This document shows positions 1 to 10,976 of a DNA stretch of 21,738 bases, piece after piece. The DNA comes from Isohypsibius dastychi. Lineage: Eukaryota; Tardigrada; Eutardigrada; Parachela; Isohypsibiidae. How positions within the stretch are numbered: position 1 is the stretch's first letter; every line of letters starts with the position of its first letter. The stretch is from contig JAQIWT010000380.1 of assembly GCA_034696485.1 (NCBI GenBank), positions 1-21,738 of the forward strand. The letters are read 5' to 3'. The notes beneath the pieces were generated by a model. That model was given only the letters and a program-made list of their open reading frames with translations, ran no database searches and was not told the DNA's origin. The position numbers were made by a program, and so were the translations under genes.

Positions 1-117
1 TTTCTTTAATTGATCGTTTTAATTAGCATTCGCCCGCACCCGCATCCAGCAAAAAAATCAAATGAACTCAGATAAATATGAGAACGTCGCAAAATCAACG
101 AAAATCGGATCAGGTAT

Positions 118-579
118 TTATCGACTTGGAGAAAACGCAGCAAGATAACAAATGCTAAAAACGGAAGTCAAACATAGCATCTCCAGGTTCCTTTCCTCGT
201 TTTGGATCCGAATCCAGAATATTTCGCCAAAGAGCGATCTGTAAAACAGCAGATGTACAAACGACAACAGAAATCATCCATTTGCAGTTTAAAACGAATT
301 TTTTCCAACAGAAATCTATAAAGCGAAATGCTTAGCAGACGTAGCTCACCTAATTTTCCATGGAGAATGTTTTCCTTCTAAATAAAGCACTCTTCCTCCT
401 TCAAAAACCGTCAAAACTTCGCCTGTAATGAAATGAACAACGGCTGTTATTCGAAGAAGGGCAAGATTAAACGACGAGATGAACTTACAGTTTCCAGTAT
501 GGGTCCATCTGCTAAGATCTCGATTTGGAATGTGTGGATTTCGGGAGGCAGCAAAAATAAGGACATAAATGGGGAACAA
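118..579 (-). CDS. Candidate three-exon minus-strand gene, unknown function
   Basis: The product is not recognised. Three minus-strand segments join with canonical signals: 579-489 (donor ACT|GTAAGT), 422-350 (acceptor ttcatttcattacag, donor TTAG|GTGAGC) and 238-118 (acceptor ctgctgttttacag, stop TAA). Introns are 66 and 111 nt. The middle exon has only one open frame, and that frame fits both neighbours (phase 1 in, phase 2 out). The model starts at an ATG at 579 (MFPIYV) and gives about 95 residues, including EVLTVFEGGRVLYLEGKHS in exon 2 and SLFGEIFWIRIQNEE in exon 3. No domain, signal peptide or membrane span is obvious, though the last 20 residues are fairly hydrophobic. The true start may lie further upstream. 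The exons could also be untranslated or part of a non-coding RNA. They sit downstream of the formin exons on the same strand, but the peptide does not resemble any formin region. Confidence 0.3.
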
Positions 580-3032
580 ACCCGAGCTTTTGCAGAGCGT
601 TGAAAATGATCAAGTCCGACTTTGCAATGTTTGGCAAAACGAAACAACGTCGGAAAGCAGGAGGCGGGAAATAGGTCGTGGATACTGGATAGGAAAACAT
701 CACGTAATAAACACGCTTGGTTTCCTTATCTCATCAAAGCACTACGTTTTAAATATATCGGGAAACATGATGTGTGGAATTTCATACTGCGAGAATATGT
801 GGGTTCAGCATGCCTGTTCACATACGTATGCTGGAGGTAGGTGGACAACACCTAATAAATGGGTAGTTGTCCATTACGTGGTGCGAACAATACCTGATTC
901 TTATATCTCATAGCCCATAATATTAGCTAAATAGGAGCAAGGTAGTGGTCCATGCTCATAATATCACTCTACCAAAAGCCACCGGGTATTTTGTGGCCGA
1001 ACATGCACTTGACCGTATTTTACATTGAAGTTGTGCCCATGAATCATGTCATGCCCGCGAAAAGAATGGAAACATATTTCACAAATTATTTATTTAATGC
1101 TCTGAGATTTTTCGAAATATGTGTGATGCTATTGAATGATATTACTCAAGAACTCAAATTCACAAATTATAAAAAATCAATCAAAAAACCCTTCCAAACT
1201 TTTTTGTTCTTCAACAAAAGAATCTTATCACAAGATTTCTTAAGCTTTTTTGGTTGAGTTATTATTTCCATTTTTTGTGAAACACGAATCGAGTGTTTTT
1301 TTCCCCGTAAGTGCTGTGTTTTTTGACAAGTTAATCCGATTGGAATGTTGACATTTTGCAGTTTTGTTTCAGTGTTACTAAAGCATACTCGGACAGAGTG
1401 GTCAACTCAGAGTCGCTGCATGTCTCGAACGTGTCTAGCACTCATCCACCCACTTTTTGACCACATTACGTCCACAAACTCAATATTGTTTTTATTGATA
1501 ATTATATCAATATAAACACATCAGGCTGAAAAAAACCAGTTGTTTCGACAACCCATGTCAACATTCGTTTCCTTCAATCTGCCCAGTTGTAATGTAAGTG
1601 ATCACCGTCAGAGGAACAGTACCAAAAAAGTGGAGTTTGTATAGAACAGGAAATTTCAGATAAAGAATATGTTCTTTACTAATTGGAATGCCATGATCTG
1701 ATACTTTTGTAAAACGTATTTTAAGCAGCCAGAAAAACACTTTTTTGGGTCTACATTTATCCAGAATTCAGTTGTTGTGATAGGGCTGGTTCTGAATTCC
1801 TTCAATTCATAAGGTTCTCTATTTATTCTAACTTCTCTAGCTATTCAATGAAAAAAAACCTACCATATTAAAATGAATTTTGGTGACTTTAAAAACTGAG
1901 TAGTTGTCATTTAAAAACCAGATAATATAATTCAGATATATCCGGACATCCAGATTATAATCCAGATCGGACTGAAATCAATTTAAATCGTGTATCAAAT
2001 CACAAACGATCCGAATGGAAACTGTCACAATATCCCAGAACGTATGGTTAACGTAGTGTTGTCAGATTGTGAATCGCAGTCCAACTTCATGACTGTGTTT
2101 TATTTTCTTGTGATCTAACGTATCAGTAAATAATCCTACAACCATCCGCATACCTGGAGATCTTCAACTCGAGCGGATAATCTCATCGGCATCCATGCAA
2201 CGCAGATCAAATCCCATCAAGAAATCACGATCGTCACCATTACGCAACACACCGTAAAAATTACATCCTGAATTAAAATTTGAGCCACCGCAGAGAATCT
2301 CCAATTCAAATTCCGGCATAAAATTCAAAAGAAATGAATTATAGAAACTGAATACCGCTTGATTAGGGTGGTATTAAATATGTCAAACCGAGATTAATAA
2401 CGAACCTAGCGATAGTGCTAAAGTTTGGCATTATTCTGATAGAATACGAGGGTGTGTATCCGCATTCCGACCACAGAGTCTAATGTGACGTGAAGCGAGA
2501 CCAATTGCACTTTTGCTCTAATTTGCTATTGTCTCGATAAAACATAATTCTCACGAAAAAAAGTATTTTGAATTTTTGTAAGACAAGAGAACGAATAACA
2601 GCAGGCTACTCTAACATTTTATATACAAAGTAAAAGAGCACCACATCCGTCAAAACATTTTTCCCATTTAGGGTTTTTTGCCACCTATTGGACAGCTTTT
2701 TAAACAAAAAAAACCTTCCTGAATTAAAAAATAAATAAAAAATTGAAAATTGCCATGAATGTGATTTTGAATATTTTAGTGTATTAAAACGTGTGTGTAG
2801 TAAACGTCGATCGGTTGAGATTTTCTCACGCTGTATACGTCTTGTTTATCTTCCGCGATATAAAATATGATTTCCAAAACAAGTTCTTTTATTGATGGAC
2901 TTATCTATTTACAACACAATCCATTCAGAGAACGGTTTTCCAATATAGTGAAAGAGAAAAATAACGTTGGCATTCTTCAACGATAGATGGAAGAATATTC
3001 TGAACAAACTGCCGGCGTAATCATATCTTTTA
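580..3032. other. No supported gene; AT-rich intronic or intergenic DNA
   Basis: Only short open frames at chance level are present, the longest being 114 codons on the plus strand at 569-913. There is no convincing pairing of splice sites with an open frame. The DNA is AT-rich with short A and T runs and small imperfect palindromes. If the formin model is right, the segment lies inside or beyond that gene's next intron. Confidence 0.5.
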
Positions 3033-4135
3033 TTGAGAGCAATTCATATTTTGACGCACCCTGGCTGGGAAAAGTTGAAGATTGTTTTCAGAGAAAATAT
3101 TCTGGCAGACGTAAGAATCAATCTAAACAATAAGACGAAAATTTCCGCTCTCGTCTTTAATCCTAATCCCTGTGCATTTTGGCCAACGTTCAGTTTCACA
3201 AAAAAAACCCAACCGAAGACGATGAGCAAAACGACAACCGGTGAACGCTGCCGATAATCCCCTTAATCTTGTATCGAGATGAAAACCAAAAATCAGTCAC
3301 TGACCTCACAACAAATTGAAACACTGGAAAAAATTATTGAAATTCATTGCAAAAAAATTATCAGAGCGGACCCACAAAATTAAAAAGTGCAAGAAACACA
3401 GAGCATTTCCAATCAATTTTGTTTTAACTCAGAATTTCCCTCAAAAGAGCAGTTCAGTTTTCGGCTTGAAATTCGAAAGCTTTTGTGAACAAGGTCGGCA
3501 TTCATTCTGGTTTGATTTCTCGAAGATTGATTATCGACCAAAAATGCGCCAGCCAGGTGAGAGTGAGGCTAATCGATGCGATGAGGCATCCCTTTTAAAA
3601 GTCTGACAAATTCCGCCAGAACGAGACGCCGACAACGAGCCAATTTATTCAAATGCCTTACGGCTGGTCAATACACTCAATACTCGATAAGTAATAATAA
3701 TAATAGCGAAAAGCGAGAAAAAGATGGAAGTCGGCTTTTACAATGTCCGCTAAACTGCCGCAGACTTCGCAATAACAAAAGCCCTGGACTGTAAAATTGC
3801 ACATATTTAAACGTGGCCCCTTTTTGCCGATTATTGCGGTCAAAGTGGAAGCACCACTTGAGAAGCATCACTTAATATTTTATCTGGCCAATTTTAAAAC
3901 GTCTTCTTCTTTCTGCTTCTTTCCTCGGCTCGGAAGCGGACATTCACTCCCCCGGTGTGAGGAGAAGGATACACTCTATTCGGCATCTCGAGATAATCAC
4001 ACACATCACGGCGGGGTGTTTTGTCCATTTTCAGCACGTCTCGCCAATCAGTTTTCAAACATATCAAAACTGTTTCAACTTTCAAAACGATTCCAAGGCA
4101 AGCCATCAAAATTGACGGCAGCCGATAAAACATGA
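3033..4135 (+). CDS. Candidate plus-strand three-exon model, unknown function
   Basis: Three open segments join in phase: 3033-3110 (donor CAGAC|GTAAGA), 3433-3556 (acceptor ttttgttttaactcag, donor CCAG|GTGAGAGT) and 4035-4135 (acceptor tttgtccattttcag, stop TGA). Phases are 0 then 1 and agree across both introns (322 and 478 nt). Recognisable pieces are HPGWEKLKIVFRENILAD, the middle exon with FGLKFESFCEQGRHSFWFDF, and a Lys-rich end with RLANQFSNISKLFQLSKRF. No family is recognised and no true start codon was found; the first segment must be internal or preceded by another exon. The model lies antisense to the region expected to be the formin intron. Phase agreement at two junctions happens by chance about one time in nine, so this is a weak candidate. 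Confidence 0.25.
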
Positions 4136-4857
4136 TCTTGAACTCAGAAGCAGAACTGACGGAGCAATTTTATTTGGCAATCTCAGATAACCGAGGAAGC
4201 TCTTCATTTCCATAATGTTAACTTTGAGGCAGATTTTTTACCGGTCTCTGGTAGTTATTTGATACAAATATTCAGTAAAAATAATCCAGTGAAAAGCTCA
4301 TAGATTAAAATCGCCTAGCGCCAGGAAAAACGAGTGTCCAAGATACACTCCGTTAAGTAATTTACTGTAAAACGCCTATGTTAAGTCTACGAGAGTTTTC
4401 CCGTGAATTACTGAACGAAGTGTAATTCTAGAACTTGAAAATAGTAAAACTTTTTTTCGAACGCGAGTTTTTGCTGATCAAATGATCTTCACCAAGTACA
4501 TACTCACGAAAATCAGAGATCGTACGACAGGTAGAATTGTCAAAAACAAAGTTGTCTTAAATTATATTTTATCGTTTAAAGACAGGCACATATCGTAGAA
4601 AACTGGTCAGAAAAGCGAGTCGTCCATTCTTCGAACAATTCTGTCAGAACGTACACAAAAGCACGAGTTCTTGCAATAGGTGAAATATTCAGAGCTGCAG
4701 TGATCAGTTTCTAACTAAATTAACAAAGCTTTGCTTATCAGTCTTTTTTTGAAAACTTTCGAAAGATTCCACGATGTCTCGTACCGTAGCCTTGACAGTT
4801 GACACAGGTCTGGACGCTTCTAATCATTAACCGGTGCGTTGAATCAATATGACTTAC
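4136..4857 (-). other. Start of the intron after formin exon 2
   Basis: This begins with the strong minus-strand donor GTAAGT at 4857-4852 and continues leftward. It was read for the next formin exon, which should start in phase 1 and continue the armadillo-like FH3 helices. Nothing matching was found between here and base 1, so the intron is probably long or the next exon is outside the window. Confidence 0.5.
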
Positions 4858-5358
4858 CGGTCTGGATGGCCTGCTGCGCCTGATCATCCTCGGTAATATA
4901 ATCCATAACAACAGGGCTATCCATTGCCAGTTTCAAACACTCCATACATTCGCGCTGAAAGTAGGCATCGGACAGTTTCTGAAGTGGTTTATCGCGCGAA
5001 CTAGTCCAGGCTTGCGATAGGAAATTTATTCCGTCCGCTCGGCAGAATCCCTCAATCCATTTGGCGTGATTGCGCGGCTCGGCCAGCTGTTTGCGAATGG
5101 AGGCGAAGAGTGAGCCGTTGGTCGGCGTCTTGTGCAATGCAGCTACAATCTGGTCAGGCTCGAGTTGTTCGCTGCTTGCGTTATGGTAGGCTGGGGGTGT
5201 GGGGGAGTTGGTCGGTGAGGTGAGGGCGGAGTTGTGGCCGGATAAGGACAGCGTGCTTGATGGATTTTGTGGGCCAGTGGGGGAGGTTACAGCGGATGCT
5301 GACGCGTTGTAGACTGCGCGTGGAGCTCCCGGCTTCACCGGATTCAGACGCGATGCCG
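4858..5358 (-). CDS. Formin exon 2: Ser/Pro/Ala-rich linker and start of the GBD/FH3 domain
   Basis: Formins nucleate and elongate unbranched actin filaments in the cytoplasm. Their N-terminal GBD/FH3 region binds Rho-type GTPases and holds the protein autoinhibited. This 501-nt exon runs from the acceptor ttgttgttataatttag to the donor ACCG|GTAAGT and is phase 1 at both ends. Together with exon 1 it gives 203 residues. Residues about 37-100 are a low-complexity Ser/Thr/Pro/Ala spacer. From about 103 the sequence follows the formin GBD pattern: LEPDQIVAALHKTP, then ASIRKQL, a W-x-x-x-F segment (KWIEGFCRADGINFL, W at about 137), and a helix with DAYFQRECMECLKLAMDS near 168-185. The spacing suits an INF2/Form3-type inverted formin, but DAAM, FMNL and FHOD formins share the same outline, so no symbol is given. 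At 184 codons, the uninterrupted frame is one of only two in the window clearly longer than chance. The FH1 and FH2 domains are not in the window. Confidence 0.75.
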
Positions 5359-6090
5359 CTAAATTATAACAACAAACATTTGACAGCCATTCCGTCAATC
5401 ATGACCGAGTCATCGGAGTCGGCGTTTGATACCACTGCCCTACTGCACTGTCTGTGCGGGGGTGATCATAAGATTTGGCCGGAACAAATGCAACCACCTC
5501 AGCGGCAGAATAACCTGCACTAGTCTCTAACGAACTTTCCATTTAGGTGTGATTGTACAGCATGTTACCATCGGTTTTCTCAGTTGTATGGGCGCCAAGA
5601 TCATAAAAGATCAGTTGAGCGAAATAGTATGTTTCGATTGTGAACGACGAAAGGTCACTTCGACGATTCTGTCACCTGATTTCTTACAATCCGTTGCTTT
5701 TAAACTTTGCGTGTATTCCCCCAGGACTCAAATCACAGTATGCCGAAAATGTATTCATATCCGTGTGAGACCTCAATCACTGTAGTAACAACTTCATAGG
5801 TTAGCACTATTTTGAGTGAACACTGTCCACTGGAAGCAATACTTCATGTCCCGAAACACTTTATGTCTCGAAGAAATCATATCGAAAATGGCCCATTTTT
5901 CGAAATTTCATGAATTTAATTACTTCCTGCTCTGCACTACCGTAGATCTGCTAACACAATAATGTGCCAAACATTCTATCGGGGGTGGGGTGGCGATGTG
6001 GATGGACAACTTGGCGGGACTTTCTTGTGCCAAGAAAGGGTACTAGACCAATTGGGGGGGGGGGGACCAATAGTTGTACTGGAAGCTCAC
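5359..6090 (-). other. Formin intron 1
   Basis: This 732-nt minus-strand intron is bounded by the donor CACAG|GTGAGC (6090-6085) and the acceptor TTTAG at 5360-5359. It contains a G12 run on the plus strand (6054-6065), which is C12 in the transcript and lies about 25 nt inside the donor. No exon was recognised inside it. Confidence 0.6.
6054..6065. repeat. G12 homopolymer
   Basis: An uninterrupted run of 12 G on the plus strand lies within formin intron 1, close to the donor. It is prone to sequencing or assembly length errors. Confidence 0.9.
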
Positions 6091-6199
6091 CTGTGCGGAT
6101 TTGCCATTCACGAGTTGCTGGGTCCTGGTCAAGTCCGGCGGCATTGATGCGCTGTCCGCCCCCTTGTCGGCGTCGCCAGTAATCAAAGGCGTTACTCAT
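6091..6199 (-). CDS. Formin exon 1: N-terminus with start codon
   Basis: The exon encodes 36 residues starting MSNAFDYWRRRQGGGQRI and ending DPATREWQIRT, plus the first base of codon 37. The donor CACAG|GTGAGC is near consensus. Its phase (1) matches the exon 2 acceptor, so the join restores an uninterrupted frame into the linker and GBD domain. The ATG at 6199-6197 is chosen because an in-frame TGA lies a few codons upstream. A plausible acceptor (gtacag at 6210-6205) lies only 5 nt before the ATG, so the 5' untranslated region may itself be spliced and the exon may begin at 6204. The basic, Trp-containing N-terminus is not conserved in formins that I know, so the assignment rests on exon 2. 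The promoter was not identified. Confidence 0.62.
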
Positions 6200-6206
6200 A
6201 TTTGCT

Positions 6207-7622
6207 GTACAATTGTTTCACTTGTTTTCGATGCGGTGCGATGCCTCTTACAAGTTGGAAACACGCTGGAGATTGATAGTTTTAGCAAAGAGCAATTGTA
6301 TGATGGAGAGTGGGCCTCGCCGAGACAACGTCACAATCCGGTTTTACGTTTATTTGTCCAGCGCAGGTAGAGTTGAGAGACTGTAATAACTGTGCTCCGA
6401 TTGTCTAATCCCGAATGACCGGCACACAATATCCACTTCCTGAAAGACAAACATATCCGTCACTCAACAATCAACAGCATTGTTCGTTCTGCGGTTTGCG
6501 GTGTTTTGTGATACTCGCTCAACGGCTTTTTTCGTCAAAACTCTTGATAATTTAGTGATAGTAGAACAGCTGTTTTTATCCAATCTGTTCAGAACATACT
6601 GTACATACAGGTGGTACGTACTGGCAGCACTAATATAATACAAAAACACGGTAACTCTTGAATCAGTTGAGTGTCACCGATTTTTGGAGAAACATAAAGT
6701 GTGTAACTATCGACGGTGTATTGTATGTTTCACAGCAGTATAACGATCCACCGTTCGTCAGAATTTTTTATGGCTTGACAGAAGACGTCGTGAAGCGGCG
6801 TACTACAGGCGTACGGCGTACTTCTGTACAGGTACACTGAGAAAGTGATACGCCGTGCATGGTACTGTAGATGGCAGGCTGATCGCGCGGCACTATCCTT
6901 CACAGACCCCCACTCCTGCAGCATTGTCTACCCCGTCAAACGTGACACAAGAACGCCAAAAACAGGAACTACGTGGCTGTAAGGTAGAGCTCGCGAAACC
7001 ACTGCAACTTTTTTTGGCCTACATTTTCTTGTTACTTTGGAGAGAAAGCGGCCCATCAATTGAGACTGTAACACGCAAGATTTACTCGGAACGCATGCCG
7101 ATGCTACTGTTTTGTAGCGTCGGCTACCAAGAGTCTTGGTCAAAAACCAGGAACACCTGGAACCTCAACACCAACATTGATATACTACTGCTACAAAAGA
7201 TTCAGATTCAGTCACTTAAATCAAGAAAAAAACCTAGGTTCCAGTGAGAATGTATTGCACCACTCGGGCAGATTTAGCGTGGATGGGATGTAGATGACAA
7301 AAACCACACGAAAACTCATCGATCACGAAAAATCTGGCGGAAACAATAACCATACCGACGTTTTCACGATTAGTTTTGCGTGTTCTGTTCCAGTTCTATG
7401 TCTGGAAAATGATCCGGAGTTTTCCGCTGATGAGTAGCTGATACTGATAGCTCTTTGCGAGATTTTAAAAAGTTGGCGAGTGGTCAAAACCACTTTTTTT
7501 TTACTATGGCTGCGTCAGATATCTCAGAGTAAACGCTTTTAGAAAAAATTCACGGCGGGCACAGATCAAATTTTGACCCTCAGATAAATTTTGAAGACCG
7601 GAGTTTTTGACTGAAGCTTGTT
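6207..7622. other. Upstream region of the formin; no supported gene
   Basis: Open frames here are at chance length, including one of 130 codons at 6855-7247 with no recognisable domain. The segment probably holds the formin promoter and 5' untranslated region on the minus strand, but no core promoter motif could be assigned. Two adjacent small hairpins lie at 7097-7139. Confidence 0.45.
7097..7139. repeat. Two adjacent small hairpins
   Basis: The first stem pairs gccgatgctac (7097-7107) with gtagcgtcggc (7114-7124), with one non-Watson-Crick position and a 6-nt loop. The second is accaag-agt-cttggt (7125-7139), perfect. Their role is unknown and they may be the remnant of a mobile element. 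Confidence 0.6.
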
Positions 7623-8229
7623 TCACGTCATTACCATAAAATGCCCGCCTCCTCGTTCGTGAACCTGAGACCTGAGTTAATAAGACTTTGAAATTTAGTT
7701 TACACTGTGCTTTGCGTGTGCCAAGTGTACTAAAAGATTGCCTGTGGGCATTTTATGAGCGACTCATAAACATAAACGTCAGCCCGGCTTTCCTCTCTAT
7801 TTCCTGTACAAACTCACCTGTTGCACTGTGCCCACCCGGTGCCAAAAACTAATACGTACAAATAGCCATTATTAGCTGTCATAAAGAAAATCACCATCAT
7901 TGAAGAAATGCGGGGAATGAAGCCAGCCATGCAGAATGTTATTCAAAAGAACAGCAATTAAAAATGAGCGGACTAAGTGGCGAAAACCCAAGCAGATGAG
8001 TTCGGTGCAGTCACATTCTTCATAATTCAATTTTTTTGATATTCTGAGTGAATTACATCTCGCAAAATTCCCGTTCAAAAACCATTTTTTTAAGACAAAG
8101 TTCACAAGTTTGCAAAAAAAGTTCCATTAAGTATTTTTCGTAAACATGGAGCAAACCATAAAAATCTTTGTGTTTTCCTACCTTCTGGCGAATTCACAGC
8201 TCCCGAGATTCCTATCTTCCCCGAAGCGA
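7623..8229 (-). CDS. Candidate three-exon 3' end of a minus-strand gene
   Basis: Segments 8229-8182 (donor CCAGAAG|GTAGGA), 7875-7818 (acceptor tttctttatgacag, donor GCAACAG|GTGAGT) and 7671-7623 (acceptor tcttattaactcag, stop TGA) join in one frame. The 58-nt middle exon is open in only one of three frames, and that frame is the one required by both neighbours (phase 1 in, phase 2 out). The joined peptide reads ASGKIGISGAVNSPE, then NNGYLYVLVFGTGWAQCN, then SQVHERGGGHFMVMT and stop. Introns are 306 and 146 nt. The product is not recognised. The single Cys and the hydrophobic middle would suit a secreted or membrane-near protein but prove nothing. The upstream exon must end in phase 1. The signal-peptide-like exon at 9183-9062 ends in phase 2, so a further exon would be needed to connect them. 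The frame of the first segment is also open upstream, so its 5' edge is uncertain. Confidence 0.4.
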
Positions 8230-9061
8230 CTTCAAAAAATCCCGAGAGAATGAAAATTCGAATTTACTTTTTGGGAAAATCACGACAGAGTAGTTTTGAG
8301 AGCAAAGTGGCTGTGGCGCAATGCGTGGGCATCGTAAATGGGGAAAATAATGACAAGATTGCTACGTTAAGCAAGTGTCGCCGGTGGAAGTGCAAACAAA
8401 AGACGAGTTATAAAGCAAAGCCAAATACATGTTTCATGTGAATTTAATCCCCAACACCAATGAATCATCATCTAGATTTCTAGATTACGCGCAAATCTCG
8501 CATCAGCTGTAGAGAATGGTAGACTGTGCCGAGCTTAATATCAGAAATCCGGCTAATCAAACTACAAACATCATCCTTTCCACCAACTTCAGACATTACA
8601 CAATATGGTAAGCAAATTCTGACGCGGCAATGACAATTCACTGCTTGTTTAAACCGATTACCAATTCTGATTTATTGAAAGTTCGTTGAAGGATATCTCG
8701 TTAATAAAACATTGGTCGTCGTTTCGCTCTGCGCATCGCCTATTTGTACTAATGCTCAGCATTTTGAGGCATTCCAAGAAACGTATTTTTAAAAACATTT
8801 GAATTAATCAACGAGTGGAGAAGAAACGGCACAGCAAAAAACTGTTTCTCAACTCTGATCAAACTATTCTGTGTCAAAAATATTTAAAAACTTGAGGTCG
8901 CAACTGCTGCCTGTTTGGCTACTATTAAGAAATTAAATTTGCAAACGAGTTGAAGAAGAAATTTAATTTCATCCAGTGGCCGATATCATACCACGAAAGA
9001 AAAGAAGGTCGCCGTAATTTGGATCAATCAGCTGACAAGTTGCAATTACCGGCATTCTTAC

Positions 9062-9183
9062 AGTCTAGCTTCCGTCGTCGGAATGACAGCGATTGAGATC
9101 GAGCAGCTCACACAACAAACAGGTGCCATAAAGAACAAAATAACACAACAGAAAAAAAGACGAGCATCTCTGCAATTTGACAT
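9062..9183 (-). CDS. Candidate first exon with a signal peptide
   Basis: From an ATG at 9183 the minus strand encodes MSNCRDAR followed by a strongly hydrophobic, Cys-rich core (LFFCCVILFFMAPVCCV), then SCSISIAVIPTTEAR. It ends at a donor CT|GTAAGA (9061-9056) in phase 2, so the in-frame TAA is created only by the intron. This layout suits the first exon of a secreted or membrane protein. T-rich DNA readily encodes hydrophobic runs, and 40 codons is well within chance, so support is limited. It lies on the same strand and 5' of the 8229-7623 exons, but the phases do not join directly. Confidence 0.3.
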
Positions 9184-9189
9184 GGGACG

Positions 9190-10190
9190 TTCTTATTAGA
9201 ACTACAATGGAATTTGAAAAAAACCAAATTTATCAACACTGAACTGAAATATTGTGGGAAAAAACTCGAAGTGAGAAAAAACTTACCGAAAAAACCCCAA
9301 ACTTGTTATAGGATCACAGGTGACTTTAAATTAAGATCACAGATATACATTCAAGTCTATTTTATTCAGTCAAATTACTCGGCAAAGCAAATTTTATCAA
9401 TCCATTCAACAGGTGGAGATGAGAAAGTTCTTACCTTCAGCAGGTGTTGTGATGGCAAAATACTCCAAAAACGTCCGTCAATATTTTGATGTCTCTCGCT
9501 ATTGAGGCGACACCCGAACAATATTTCTTCTCATCATCATCACTGATGGCGATGATCTGATCAGGTCAGCATCAGTCTGCGTCTCTCAAGCCGAACCAAG
9601 TGAAGCGTTGCAATGATGAAAAAATGAATAAAGAAATATGTCTTGTTTAGATGCAAGTTATCAAGAGCGAATTCAACTAAGGTTGGCTGCTCAAGGAGTA
9701 ATCTCGTTTCCGGAAAGCAAGCAAGCATTGAATTTTAGAAAGAAAGCTAAAACGCACCAAGCTGAATAGATCAAGTTGTCTTGAGCTGACTCTGATTTGG
9801 CCAGAAGGCGCAGTGAATCAGCGACGCGCCGGACAAAGAACCAGTTCTTCGCTCTTTTCTTATCCAACATCCATTTCACATCGAGAAATAAATGCAGGGC
9901 GTAAAAGGTGATGGTTTAGCAATTAACACGAGTGGCATTTCATAAGTGCGCCGTTCAATCACATCAAACACTGACATTCTCTTTTTTGGCCACTTTTCAG
10001 TTTGTGAGAGAGTCGAGTTGAAACACGTATCATTTCCAGCACCAAATAATAATAAATGCCGGCGTAATTGTTTCGCATTGCTGAGCTTTGCAGGTAGCAA
10101 TCACGTCCATTACTCCCCCGCATCGCCGCCTGAACAAAAGACCGCCATTCTAAGCACTGCAGTGAAACCGTTAAGTGCTAGTTGAGGAAA
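9190..10190. other. No supported gene; isolated minus-strand splice donors
   Basis: Good minus-strand donors occur at about 9436 (CTGAAG|GTAAGA) and 9286 (TTCG|GTAAGT), but no exon with a single convincing frame could be assigned to either. Remaining open frames are of chance length. Some of this may be 5' untranslated exons of the neighbouring minus-strand candidate. Confidence 0.35.
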
Positions 10191-10498
10191 TATATGAATT
10201 CAGTAGAAGCCAGAAATTACACGTCGGTTCTATCCGATCGGATTGACGTGAATTACAAGTGGATGCTGTTAATGTCCGTCTGGTAACCCACGCGAAACCA
10301 CGATTGTGGTGGTCCATGAGTGGCCACTGAGTTTTTTAATAACACCATACTACCGTTCCCAATTTTGACCGCAGTCGGTCAGCGGAAGGTTTACGAATTA
10401 TGAATACAGTTTTCCCGAATACTGTAAAGCCGGTTGGACTACGGGATGTGTACCGTATTGTACCACACATCGTAAAGCCCTCACGAAAAATATGCCAG

Positions 10499-10507
10499 CC
10501 CCCCCCC
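10499..10507. repeat. C9 homopolymer
   Basis: A short run of 9 C on the plus strand, in sequence between two possible plus-strand exons. Confidence 0.85.
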
Positions 10508-10742
10508 GAATACGCTTAACTTTAAACGTGATTCTCTTGGAAATATGGCAGAAACCCAATGCGGCATTTAATTAGTAGTTGCGAGTCACTTAGCTGAGCA
10601 CGTCATTGTTTATAATAACCATTCGATTTACTGCAGTTTATTAAACGTGAGATTTCTGACGCGATCGTGATATCTGATCTGTACAAACATCTTTAGTTTT
10701 GTACCGTCGGTGACGATGGTTTGTACGCCCGTGATCAATTAG

Positions 10743-10976
10743 ATTGATTCTGGTTGCCAAGGGTACTACGGCTATGCTACACCTGTAAAGTATGTTCGCT
10801 CTCCAAACGCTACTCCATATTTTGTATTTATGTTCTCCACACTCCATAATTCATTGTTCAATTTGTCGATCCACATGAGAGTGATATGCTCAGCGAGTAA
10901 TTCCCGATCAGATGGAAGAGCTTGCAGATTCAATGAACTGCATGGCTCCACTCTAAACGGGAAATCTCGAGTCTAA
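10743..10976 (+). CDS. Possible ZP-C-like exon of a secreted or matrix protein
   Basis: After a TAG-ending acceptor-like site (gtgatcaattag) the plus strand is open for 77 codons. It reads IDSGCQGYYGYATPV near the start, PYFVFMFSTLHNSLFNLSIH in the middle and MRVICSASNSRSDGRACRF towards the end. The order is: an 'I-D-x-GC' opening, an aromatic F-x-F-x-F strand, then V-x-C before a further Cys. It resembles the C-terminal half of a zona pellucida domain, which polymerises extracellular matrix proteins. The usual paired Cys before V-x-C is absent (IHM). A paralogous stretch at 16395-16588 supports past coding function. The frame ends at TAA 10974-10976 without a good donor, so this may be a terminal exon, a decayed copy or a misread frame. 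An alternative reading puts an intron at the internal GTAAAG (about 10785) with an acceptor at TGCTCAG (about 10889). The ZP-N half was not found. Confidence 0.33.
   Translation: MDSGCQGYYGYATPVKYVRSPNATPYFVFMFSTLHNSLFNLSIHMRVICSASNSRSDGRACRFNELHGSTLNGKSRV

Noticed and set aside
569-913. 114-codon plus-strand open frame
   Set aside because: With roughly 5.5% stop codons per position at this GC, several frames of this length are expected by chance over six frames of a 21.7-kb window. It has no domain and overlaps the minus-strand exon candidate.
6855-7247. 130-codon plus-strand open frame
   Set aside because: Length is near chance expectation, there is no recognisable domain, and it includes small hairpins.
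10390-10465. DSL-like cysteine pattern (EYCKAGWTTGCVPYC) in the plus strand
   Set aside because: The spacing is one residue short of the DSL consensus and the rest of the domain is absent. A second frame in the same DNA joins better to the upstream candidate exon.
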